Source: Flavobacteriaceae bacterium
Lineage (GTDB): Bacteria > Bacteroidota > Bacteroidia > Flavobacteriales > Flavobacteriaceae
Direction: 5' to 3'
Assembly: GCA_002401385.1 (NCBI GenBank)
Contig: NVSY01000027.1
Location: 10,771 to 16,374 of the forward strand
Length of the DNA: 5,604 nucleotides
Positions 1 to 5,604 of the stretch are shown here, one piece after another. Position 1 is the stretch's first letter; each line of letters opens with the position of its first letter. The notes beneath the pieces are model-generated. The model searched no databases. It was given only the letters and a program-made list of their open reading frames with translations, and was not told the DNA's origin. The position numbers and the translations under genes were made by a program.

Positions 1-846
1 CACAATTTTAAGTTCTGGATCTAACAACCTGCTATCAGAAGTATTAATAACCCTTTTTACATGAAGTCCTAAAGGTACAAAAGCAATTAAAAACAACCAT
101 TGAATTGGTTTTTCGTAGTTCAGCGTACTATATATTACAGCCAAGCTCATAGAAAAAAAGAGCAATGTATAGTGGTAAATTCTAGCTTTAGTAAGTCCCA
201 TTTTTACAACCAACGTGTTTTTATTTGATTTCTTATCAGAATCATGATCGCGCATATTATTTAAATTCAACACCGCCGCACTTAAAAACCCTAGTACTGA
301 TGCAGGAAACATCAATTGCCAATCCAATTGTTTTGTATATAAAAAATAGGATCCTAGCACACTAAGCAAGCCGAAAAACAAAAAAACAAATACATCTCCC
401 AATCCGCTATAACCATAAGCATTTGATCCCATAGTATATTTAATAGCTGCAACGATACTGCAAATACCCAACACAAAAAACAATAGCGATAACAAAAAAT
501 TATCTTTTCCAAAAGACACATAAATCAAGCTGATAGCAATAATTAAAGTAATTACAATGGTAATAATTATAGCTCGAAGCATTTGTTTTGGAGAAATAGC
601 ACCACTTTGTAATGCACGGGCCGGACCTACTCGATCCTCATTATCCGTTCCTTTTACTCCGTCACCATAATCATTGGCGAAATTTGAAAGGACTTGAAAA
701 CCAGTGGTTGTTAGTAAAGCTAACAAACAGATAGCCCAGTTAAATTGATTTTGTGCTGCGGCTAAAAAAGACCCCACTATAATCCCGGATAAAGATAATG
801 GAAGGGTTCTAAGCCTTGCGGCTTGTATATAATGTTTTACATCCAT
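1..846 (-). CDS. menA: 1,4-dihydroxy-2-naphthoate polyprenyltransferase MenA (3' end outside window)
   Basis: MenA is an integral membrane UbiA-family prenyltransferase. It attaches a polyprenyl chain to 1,4-dihydroxy-2-naphthoate with loss of CO2, giving demethylmenaquinone. I translated 282 codons with no stop up to the window edge; the family is usually about 300 residues, so only a short C-terminal piece should be missing. Both family motifs for Mg-pyrophosphate binding are present: the first is NDYGDGVKGTD at residues 58-68 (N58, D59, D62), followed by ARALQSGAISP at 76-86, and the second is RDHDSDKKSNKNTL at 199-212 (D200, D204, K205). Hydrophobic helices fill the remainder. The N-terminal KHYIQAARLRTLPLS is typical of MenA. 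The ATG at 846-844 is chosen because the conserved N-terminus begins there. It overlaps the end of the upstream PH-domain gene by 10 bp (ATGGATGTAA), which suggests translational coupling. Identification is firm from the motifs; UbiA itself is unlikely given the DHNA-type motif context. Confidence 0.95.
   Translation of the reverse strand, partial: MDVKHYIQAARLRTLPLSLSGIIVGSFLAAAQNQFNWAICLLALLTTTGFQVLSNFANDYGDGVKGTDNEDRVGPARALQSGAISPKQMLRAIIITIVITLIIAISLIYVSFGKDNFLLSLLFFVLGICSIVAAIKYTMGSNAYGYSGLGDVFVFLFFGLLSVLGSYFLYTKQLDWQLMFPASVLGFLSAAVLNLNNMRDHDSDKKSNKNTLVVKMGLTKARIYHYTLLFFSMSLAVIYSTLNYEKPIQWLFLIAFVPLGLHVKRVINTSDSRLLDPELKIV
837..846 (-). promoter_or_regulatory. Overlapping start/stop joining the PH-domain gene to menA
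   Basis: The coding strand reads ATGGATGTAA. The first ATG opens menA, while the TAA ends the YdbT-like gene in a different frame. The in-frame Met just before that TAA is the last residue of the PH protein, not a start. The arrangement suggests that menA translation is coupled to the PH-domain gene. Only a weak purine stretch (AGAAG) precedes the ATG. Confidence 0.65.
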
Positions 847-2330
847 GCTTCTGTAGCTGTTTGCGATTTGTATAAGAGATAATCATAAAGCTGGAAAGCT
901 TCCTTTTGAGGGACACAGGGAATTCTGATTTTCCCCGAGGCTGTTTGAATGTAAACATCAAATACTTGATGTCGTTTTTGAAAAATCGTCTGTTTTAAAG
1001 ATACGTATTGAATTTTAAAACATGCTACATATTGATAGGTAGTCCCTATCTGTCCTTCTCCAACCCATAACATATCTCTATTTAACTTATAAAATTGTTT
1101 GTTGTATTTTAATTGAACCATCCAAATGATGTATGGAATTAAAACTACGTTACAAAGGTACCATACCCATCCTTCATTTATGAATGGAATTGAATAAATA
1201 ATATTCAGAATTAATACGAACAAAAAACCTTGAAAAAACATTTTTCGTCGGTAATAAAAATGCGGTTTGTAAGCTTGCTGATTTGTAAAATCTGTATTGC
1301 TAAATATTAGTTTCTTTAAGGTTTTTACTTGTCGTGTTTTAGTTCCTACAATTTTTAATATAGATCCTTTTTTTTGTTTTCCACTAACAGCTTGTTTAAA
1401 GGCTACATTGTAAATTCCCAGTATTTTTTTTAATGGATTTGTAGAAATAATTAACTGTTGTACTTTTTGTTTCCGAATGATATTATTTCGTTTGGTAAAC
1501 AAACCTTGACTAATTTCTAATACTCCTTCCCTTATCGCAATTGTCAATCCAAAATGAAGAATAAACACTCTAAAAAAGGAAGTGAGTATGGCTATAAAAA
1601 AACTCCCCGTAATTAAAAGAAAAATCAATATACTCGTATACTCCACCTGTTGGGCACTATCTTCTATTAGAACATCGAATTGTTCCTCTATCTCTAAGGT
1701 TTTGAAAAAATCTTTCACTTGTACGTAGAATGAAAAACCAAGCCCTACCAACACCAATAAACTCTTAAAATGATTTTCTGACAAACTAACCTTTAGTAAT
1801 TCCAATACAGAAATCTTTTGGATAATACCGTAATCTTCTTCCTGTAAATCCTGATTAAAAGTAACTGTTTTACTCACTAATAATTTTTTGAGAGCACGTG
1901 CTCTTTCATGAGACAGGGCACTGATAGAAATTTCTACCGATTTATCACCTGCAGTTTCTATTTCAACTTCCACAACATTTATTACTTGCTGAATCAGATT
2001 TTGTTTGAAATTTATATTTTGAATCTTCTCAAAAGGGATGGAGATACGGGACTTGCTAATAATACCTTGATGCAATACAAAATCTTTGTCCGTAACCTTA
2101 AATTTAAAATTGACAAAAAGTAAAATAGCTCTTACTAAAACATATACAAGTACTCCTATTAAAAGTATAAAAAAATACGTTTGCAGGGAACCTATTGATT
2201 TTTTAGAGAGTATTATAAAAATCAAAATCCAAGTAACTTTTACTATTTTGTAGAGTATCTTAAAATAATACACGGCCACTCCACGTGTGGATTGACGAGA
2301 AAAAGAAGTGAAATCGAATTTATTTTCCAT
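837..2330 (-). CDS. Membrane protein with three bacterial PH domains, YdbT-like
   Basis: This 497-residue membrane protein has three repeats of a bacterial PH-like unit (bPH_2, formerly DUF304), each next to a pair of membrane helices. Likely layout: helices about 25-42 and 51-74, PH unit 1 about 75-155 (with VEIETAGD at 122-129, the hallmark beta strand); helices about 187-205 and 233-257, PH unit 2 about 260-345; helices about 366-384 and 388-405, PH unit 3 about 410-488 (with VYIQTASGKIRIP at 459-471). The length and the 3-unit plan match YdbT of Bacillus. It starts inside the last codons of the 169-residue YdbS-like gene (11-bp overlap) and its stop overlaps the menA start. In B. subtilis, ydbS/ydbT belong to the SigW envelope-stress regulon and are linked to resistance to antimicrobial compounds made by other bacilli; whether that role holds here is unknown. 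The biochemical function is unknown. The protein ends in TATEAWM with no targeting signal. The family call is solid; the role is not. Confidence 0.88.
   Translation of the reverse strand: MENKFDFTSFSRQSTRGVAVYYFKILYKIVKVTWILIFIILSKKSIGSLQTYFFILLIGVLVYVLVRAILLFVNFKFKVTDKDFVLHQGIISKSRISIPFEKIQNINFKQNLIQQVINVVEVEIETAGDKSVEISISALSHERARALKKLLVSKTVTFNQDLQEEDYGIIQKISVLELLKVSLSENHFKSLLVLVGLGFSFYVQVKDFFKTLEIEEQFDVLIEDSAQQVEYTSILIFLLITGSFFIAILTSFFRVFILHFGLTIAIREGVLEISQGLFTKRNNIIRKQKVQQLIISTNPLKKILGIYNVAFKQAVSGKQKKGSILKIVGTKTRQVKTLKKLIFSNTDFTNQQAYKPHFYYRRKMFFQGFLFVLILNIIYSIPFINEGWVWYLCNVVLIPYIIWMVQLKYNKQFYKLNRDMLWVGEGQIGTTYQYVACFKIQYVSLKQTIFQKRHQVFDVYIQTASGKIRIPCVPQKEAFQLYDYLLYKSQTATEAWM
2320..2330 (-). 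promoter_or_regulatory. Overlapping stop/start joining the two PH-domain genes
   Basis: The coding strand reads ATGGAAAATAA: the ATG opens the YdbT-like gene and the TAA, in another frame, closes the YdbS-like gene. There is no room for an independent leader, so translation of the second gene probably depends on ribosomes finishing the first. This is seen directly; the coupling is inferred. Confidence 0.7.
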
Positions 2331-2829
2331 TGATATGGTCAGTTATAAATTCTTTTATTTTCATTGCCTCCTCTTTTCTGAGTCCTTTAATGTTTAAATC
2401 GCTAGCACTATCTCCTGCCGTATAGATACTAATACCTGCCAAATTAAAAAAACGAGAAACGGGTCCTTCATTCAATTCAACATGCTGAATTCTACAAAAC
2501 GGAACTGTGGTAATACTTGCCCAAATCACTCCTTTTTTATAGCTAATATCCTGTTCTCTAATGGCGTATTTCCGTTTTGAAAAGCCCAAAACGAGTCCTA
2601 AAAATATCAATAGAAAAATAAAAAGAGCTATTGCAATAAACATCCATTTATACTCTGTAAAAAAAGGGGTGTCTGAAAAAAATAGCACATAAGAAAGTGC
2701 TCCTATACAACTACTGAAAAACACAAAAAAATTCAACAAAATTACGATGAAGTAACTCTGCTGAATTTTTTTATACTTCAAATCTTTGATAGTTGGTAAC
2801 TCACCTTCTAGCTGAAAATTTTGAAACAT
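2320..2829 (-). CDS. Small membrane protein with one bacterial PH domain, YdbS-like
   Basis: This 169-residue protein has a cytosolic N-terminus of about 22 residues, two membrane helices (about 24-51 and 62-84), and then one bacterial PH-like unit (bPH_2/DUF304) from about 85 to 163. The diagnostic stretch is TTVPFCRIQHVELNEGPVSR at 107-126, followed by FFNLAGISIYTAGDSASD at 127-144, which is strongly typical of the YdbS family. The length is normal for YdbS. The ATG at 2829 is the only Met before residue 63, and it follows a very A/T-rich leader without a Shine-Dalgarno sequence, as is common in Bacteroidota. It begins 21 bp after the CCG-domain gene. Its last codons overlap the start of the three-PH-domain partner by 11 bp, so the two are probably made together and may form a complex. 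The molecular activity of the family is not established. Confidence 0.88.
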   Translation of the reverse strand: MFQNFQLEGELPTIKDLKYKKIQQSYFIVILLNFFVFFSSCIGALSYVLFFSDTPFFTEYKWMFIAIALFIFLLIFLGLVLGFSKRKYAIREQDISYKKGVIWASITTVPFCRIQHVELNEGPVSRFFNLAGISIYTAGDSASDLNIKGLRKEEAMKIKEFITDHINGK

Positions 2830-2850
2830 AGTAAATAATATTAGTTTAAA

Positions 2851-3630
2851 TTACAAATCTGCTGCATTGGCAATCAGTTCAGCGATATCGTACACTTCTA
2901 TTTCTGATTCTTTATCTGTCGCTTTTACGCCATCAGTCATCATCGTATTACAAAAAGGACATCCTGTAGCAATAATATCTGGTTTCACTTCAATGGCATC
3001 TTCTGTACGCTCTATATTAATATCTTTAGTTCCCTTTTCTGGTTCCTTAAACATCTGCGCACCTCCTGCTCCACAACACAATCCATTGGACTTGCAACGT
3101 TGCATTTCTATTAATTCTACTTCTAATTTACGAATCAAATCACGAGGAGCTTCATAAATAGCATTGGCACGTCCCAAATAACAAGGATCGTGAAAAGTGA
3201 TTCTCTTACCTTTATACTTACCTCCTTCTATGGTCATTCGACCATCGTCTAAAAGAGATTTTAAGAATTCGGTATGATGCACAACTTCATATTTCCCACC
3301 CAATGGACCGTACTCATTTTTGATTGTATTGAAACAGTGCGGACAGGCCGTCACTATTTTTTTTACCTCGTAGGCATTCAAGACTTCAATATTTGCCATG
3401 GCTTGCATTTGAAAAAGGAATTCGTTTCCAGCGCGTTTTGCAGGATCACCTGTACAGCTTTCTTCAGTTCCTAATACGGCAAATTCAACATTGGCTTTGT
3501 TCAAAATTTTCACAAAAGCCTTGGTTATTTTTTTTGCTCTGTCATCAAAACTACCGGCACAGCCTACCCAAAACAATACTTCAGGTTGCTTTCCTTGTGC
3601 CATCATTTCGGCCATGGTTGGTACGTTCAT
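2851..3630 (-). CDS. CCG-domain (Fe-S)-binding oxidoreductase subunit, HdrB/GlpC/LutA type
   Basis: This is a soluble 259-residue protein made of two cysteine-rich (CCG, PF02754-type) modules, the fold that holds [4Fe-4S] clusters in heterodisulfide reductase subunit B and in the C-terminal part of GlpC and FadF. Module 1 has C24 (FWVGCAGSFDDR), C59 (EESCTGDPAKR) and C96/C99 (CPHC). Module 2 has C150 (FHDPCYLGR), C185-C186 (GLCCGAGG) and C224/C227 (CPFC), giving the full CX34CCX37CXXC pattern. In module 1 the expected second Cys of the CC pair is Thr60; I recall SCTGDPxxR as usual for this subfamily, so this is probably not decay. There are no membrane segments, so it should dock on the membrane Fe-S protein encoded two genes upstream. 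Their summed length (443 + 259 = 702 residues) is close to that of single-chain FadF-like enzymes. The donor is unknown; ETF or a dehydrogenase are candidates. The ATG at 3630 is preferred because the family begins with a short VPTMAEM-like segment; Met6 is a possible alternative start. Confidence 0.9.
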   Translation of the reverse strand: MNVPTMAEMMAQGKQPEVLFWVGCAGSFDDRAKKITKAFVKILNKANVEFAVLGTEESCTGDPAKRAGNEFLFQMQAMANIEVLNAYEVKKIVTACPHCFNTIKNEYGPLGGKYEVVHHTEFLKSLLDDGRMTIEGGKYKGKRITFHDPCYLGRANAIYEAPRDLIRKLEVELIEMQRCKSNGLCCGAGGAQMFKEPEKGTKDINIERTEDAIEVKPDIIATGCPFCNTMMTDGVKATDKESEIEVYDIAELIANAADL

Positions 3631-3647
3631 TGTGTTTTTATTTTAGA

Positions 3648-4094
3648 TTAATTGTGATTTCCGTCGTCGAATACTTCGATGGTCACTTCTTTTTTAATCA
3701 AATCTGTAAATTCTCCCCTGTAACGAGTTGCCTTCACCAAGTGATTGTCTACCCAATGGTAATTTCCTCCTCTTGGTTTTCCCATCACCATTCCATGGTA
3801 TTTAAAACCATGTTTTTTCAACCATGTTTCAGTCACTTCTCTATGATCCTCTGTTCTGGAAGTAAAGAAATAAATAATATGGCCTTCTTCAAACCATCTG
3901 TTAAGGGTTGCAATTGCATCTGGATAAGCTGCCGCAGTAACCATGCGCTCAGGCTCTTCATTTGGAATGTCATCTCCTACGGTTCCATCAATGTCAATTA
4001 AATAATTCTTAATGTTCTCTGGCAATATCGGGCTGATATGCTCTCCTTCTTCAACTTTGTCATGTAAAAGTTTGTCTACATCTTCTTTCTTCAT
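3648..4094 (-). CDS. Small HAD-fold protein, phosphatase-like, substrate unknown
   Basis: This 148-residue protein shows the haloacid dehalogenase (HAD) motifs in order. Motif I is YLIDIDGTVGDD at 31-42 (nucleophile D34 and acid/base D36). Motif II is FFTSRTEDHRE at 76-86 (T78, followed by S79-R80). A motif III lysine is plausible at K106 (GKPRGGNYHW) or K121. Motif IV is VFDDGNHN at 141-148 (D143/D144), lying at the very C-terminus. There is little room for a cap domain, so it should be a compact, capless-type HAD enzyme that could act on a phosphorylated metabolite or macromolecule. Relatives in flavobacteria are, as I recall, often labelled phosphoheptose isomerase; I see no SIS sugar-isomerase fold here and would not keep that name. 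The first 25 residues are charged and lack a signal peptide, so it is probably cytosolic. It sits between the two subunits of the Fe-S oxidoreductase, 17 bp before the CCG gene, which suggests co-transcription. Its connection to them is unknown. Confidence 0.82.
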   Translation of the reverse strand: MKKEDVDKLLHDKVEEGEHISPILPENIKNYLIDIDGTVGDDIPNEEPERMVTAAAYPDAIATLNRWFEEGHIIYFFTSRTEDHREVTETWLKKHGFKYHGMVMGKPRGGNYHWVDNHLVKATRYRGEFTDLIKKEVTIEVFDDGNHN

Positions 4095-4248
4095 ACTTTC
4101 TAAGTATTGTTTGTTAGTTGTCCTCTCCGCCCTTAGGGCTCTTCCAATTAAGGAAGCTATTAGAGAAGTGTTAAATATTTATTTTGGCACGCCTGCCTTG
4201 GTATTCACGTCTTCTCTTTTTTCTCTTCTTTTTTGTTTACAATCCACG
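4095..4248 (-). other. 154-bp intergenic spacer with short inverted repeats
   Basis: This is the only sizeable gap in the gene row. Read on the coding strand from the upstream gene, it holds a purine-rich tract (about 4204-4235), a small GC-rich inverted repeat GGCA-GGCG-TGCC (4186-4197), the 10-bp palindrome TAAATATTTA (4172-4181), then CTTCC-TTAATT-GGAAG (4141-4156) and GCCC-TAA-GGGC (4129-4139). The last two could be closed by CTTCTC/GAGAGG (4163-4168 with 4122-4127). No stem is followed by a U-run, so I do not call a terminator. I did not find the Bacteroidota TAnnTTTG promoter core at a suitable place. No credible small coding frame is seen. Confidence 0.5.
4122..4168 (-). promoter_or_regulatory. 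Possible three-way-junction RNA structure in the leader of the HAD gene
   Basis: In the transcript, an outer stem CUUCUC/GAGAGG (six pairs including one G-U) would enclose two adjacent hairpins: CUUCC/GGAAG with a 6-nt loop and GCCC/GGGC with a 3-nt loop. The structure would end 27 nt before the HAD start codon. The pairings are read directly from the sequence; the stems are short and the structure may be chance. It matches no riboswitch class I know. It could be a processing or stability element between operon genes. Confidence 0.25.
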
Positions 4249-5580
4249 CTACTCCTCGTCCTTCCAATTCAAACGATCCATCTGACCGTACTGCCATGGC
4301 GCTCCATTGTTTTCGATGTTTGTCATCATTCCATTCAATTCCACCGGAGCTGCAGATTCTTCCATCACCAAATAGCGTCTCATATCAATAATAATTGACA
4401 AGGGATCAATATTTACCGGACATTCTTCTACACAAGCATTACAACTGGTACAGGCCCATAATTCTTCAGGAGTTATATAATCGTTTAATAATTGTTTGCC
4501 ATCTTCTTTAAACGTCCCTTTGTTGGCATCAATATTAGCCCCCACTTCTTCCAAACGATCACGTGTTTTCATCATGATGGCACGTGGTGATAATTCTTTT
4601 CCTGTAGTACTTGCAGGACAGACAGATGTACATCTACCACATTCTGTACAAGTATATGCATTCATTAATTGCACCCAATTCAAATCCATCACATCACTTG
4701 CACCAAATTTTGCAGGTACTTCATCTTCTGCTTCTTCTGGAGGCGCTGCGTAAGGATCCGCATCTGGATCCATCATTAATTGAACCTCGGCTGTTACTGC
4801 TTGCAAATTATCTAACTTTCCTATCGCCGTTAACTTAGCGTAAAATGTGTTTGGAAACGCCAATAAAATATGCAAGTGCTTGGAATAGTATAAATAATTC
4901 AAAAAGGTAAAAATCCCAATAATATGAGTCCACCAGGCACTTCGTTCTAAAATTATAAGTGATGATTGACTCCAACCATCAAAAATCGGTGCTATAAACT
5001 TTGAAATAGGAAACGATCCTGCTTGGGTATAATGAGCAGCTCCCAGCGCTTGTAAATTAGCATCTGCGGCATTCATCAATAAGAACAAAGACATTAATAC
5101 CATTTCAAAATACAAGATATACAAGGCATCATTTTTAGGAAAACCTTTCATTTCTTTATTCCAAAATCTAGGAATACGCACAATCATACGTCGGATCCAA
5201 AAAACACTTACAGAAACCAAGACCATAAATGCTAAGATCTCAAAAGCTGCGATTAAAAAGTCGTAAAATCCACCCATAAAGGAAAGTATCCGATGTGTAC
5301 CGATAAGACCATCTATGATAATTTCAATTACTTCTATATTAATAATGATAAAACCTACATATACTACTATGTGCAAGGCACCCGCAATTGGGCGTTTTAC
5401 CATTTTTGACTGTCCTAAGGCAATCATTGCCATATTTTTCCATCTCGCCGAGGCGTTATCACTCCGATCTAGGTCTTTTCCTAGTTTAATATTACGGATC
5501 AATTTTTTAATGTTTCCAACAAAAAAACCAACTCCTATAATTATTACAATCGCAAAAATGATATTTGGTAAATATGCCAT
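4249..5580 (-). CDS. Membrane-anchored (Fe-S) oxidoreductase subunit with two [4Fe-4S] clusters
   Basis: This 443-residue protein is probably the membrane electron-transfer subunit of an HdrDE/FadF/GlpC-like oxidoreductase. The N-terminal half is a NarI-like membrane region with helices at about 5-22, 66-90, 105-127, 152-170 and 213-231. Histidines in or near these helices (H70, H219, H235, H237) are candidate heme ligands. An acidic, proline-containing linker follows at 271-288. The C-terminal half is a HdrC-like ferredoxin domain with two cluster motifs: CTECGRCTSVCP (C311, C314, C317, C321) and CTSCNACVEECP (C377, C380, C383, C387). Two four-Cys motifs support two [4Fe-4S] clusters passing electrons toward the quinone pool. 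The CCG module found fused in FadF-like proteins is missing here and is supplied by the separate 259-residue gene two positions downstream. The ATG at 5580 gives a normal N-terminal helix. The 24 bases beyond it contain possible stops for a preceding gene (for example TAA at 5588-5586), but are too short to identify one. The natural donor is not shown by the sequence. Confidence 0.9.
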   Translation of the reverse strand: MAYLPNIIFAIVIIIGVGFFVGNIKKLIRNIKLGKDLDRSDNASARWKNMAMIALGQSKMVKRPIAGALHIVVYVGFIIINIEVIEIIIDGLIGTHRILSFMGGFYDFLIAAFEILAFMVLVSVSVFWIRRMIVRIPRFWNKEMKGFPKNDALYILYFEMVLMSLFLLMNAADANLQALGAAHYTQAGSFPISKFIAPIFDGWSQSSLIILERSAWWTHIIGIFTFLNYLYYSKHLHILLAFPNTFYAKLTAIGKLDNLQAVTAEVQLMMDPDADPYAAPPEEAEDEVPAKFGASDVMDLNWVQLMNAYTCTECGRCTSVCPASTTGKELSPRAIMMKTRDRLEEVGANIDANKGTFKEDGKQLLNDYITPEELWACTSCNACVEECPVNIDPLSIIIDMRRYLVMEESAAPVELNGMMTNIENNGAPWQYGQMDRLNWKDEE

Positions 5581-5604
5581 GAGTATTATTTTTGATTCTT
5601 ATCT

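Noticed and set aside
2867..3157. Plus-strand open frame of about 96 codons
   Set aside because: It lies wholly antisense to the cysteine-rich gene, whose motifs are clear; no domain or plausible start context was seen.
3393..4001. A plus-strand open frame of about 200 codons antisense to the HAD and CCG genes
   Set aside because: It spans the 3' half of one well-supported gene and the 5' part of another in reverse, has no recognisable motifs, and has a composition (many Phe, Ser, Cys, His) typical of the reverse complement of a real gene.
3648..4094. Identification as phosphoheptose isomerase (GmhA)
   Set aside because: The sequence shows HAD motifs (DxDGT, final DDG) and is too short and unlike SIS-fold isomerases.
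4129..4156. Possible rho-independent terminator between the ferredoxin and HAD genes
   Set aside because: The two hairpins have short stems (4-5 bp) and neither is followed by a U-run on either strand.
4185..4201. TGGCACG on the plus strand resembling the -24 box of a sigma-54 promoter
   Set aside because: The matching -12 GC is missing at the required spacing (TT is found there), and it would point into the antisense of the ferredoxin gene.
4012..4838. Plus-strand open frames across the start of the HAD gene, the spacer and the ferredoxin gene
   Set aside because: They are shadows of the minus-strand genes with low-complexity translations, and they cross strongly conserved reading frames on the other strand.
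1..5604. Search for tRNA/rRNA genes, CRISPR arrays, insertion sequences or phage-like genes
   Set aside because: No regular repeat-spacer pattern, no transposase or integrase motif, no long terminal inverted repeat, and no tRNA-like stretch was recognised; the window is almost filled by six coherent minus-strand genes.

Overview
The window looks like a chromosomal segment from a low-GC Bacteroidota genome, most likely a flavobacterium (Flavobacteriaceae). The basis is the AT-rich composition, A/T-rich start regions without a clear Shine-Dalgarno sequence, a menaquinone biosynthesis gene, and protein sequences that I recognise as typical of that group. The lineage call is my reading of the sequence, not a database result.

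All six genes lie on the minus strand, so they are transcribed from right to left. In transcription order they are: (1) a membrane-anchored protein with two [4Fe-4S] ferredoxin clusters (5580-4249); (2) a 154-bp spacer with several small inverted repeats (4248-4095); (3) a small HAD-fold protein, probably a phosphatase-like enzyme (4094-3648); (4) a cysteine-rich CCG-domain Fe-S protein of the HdrB/GlpC/LutA type (3630-2851); (5) a short membrane protein with one bacterial PH domain, YdbS-like (2829-2320); (6) a long membrane protein with three bacterial PH domains, YdbT-like (2330-837); and (7) menA, which continues past the left edge (846-1). Apart from the spacer, the gaps are 17 and 21 bp, and the last three genes overlap by 11 and 10 bp. 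This suggests one operon or two closely packed ones. I saw no promoter or terminator that I would defend.

Two functional themes are visible. Genes 1 and 4 together rebuild a heterodisulfide-reductase-like / FadF-like membrane oxidoreductase: a NarI-like membrane part, two ferredoxin clusters, and two CCG modules split off as a separate polypeptide. Such modules usually pass electrons between a cytosolic donor and the quinone pool. MenA makes the quinone (menaquinone) that such a complex would use, so its presence downstream fits, although that link is an inference. The PH-domain pair resembles Bacillus YdbS/YdbT, a membrane system linked to envelope stress and antimicrobial resistance in Bacillus. 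Here it is tightly coupled to menA.

Nothing in the window is clearly a new system. The points most worth following are the HAD gene placed between the two halves of the oxidoreductase, the altered first CCG motif, the overlap coupling of PH genes to menA, and the structured spacer.
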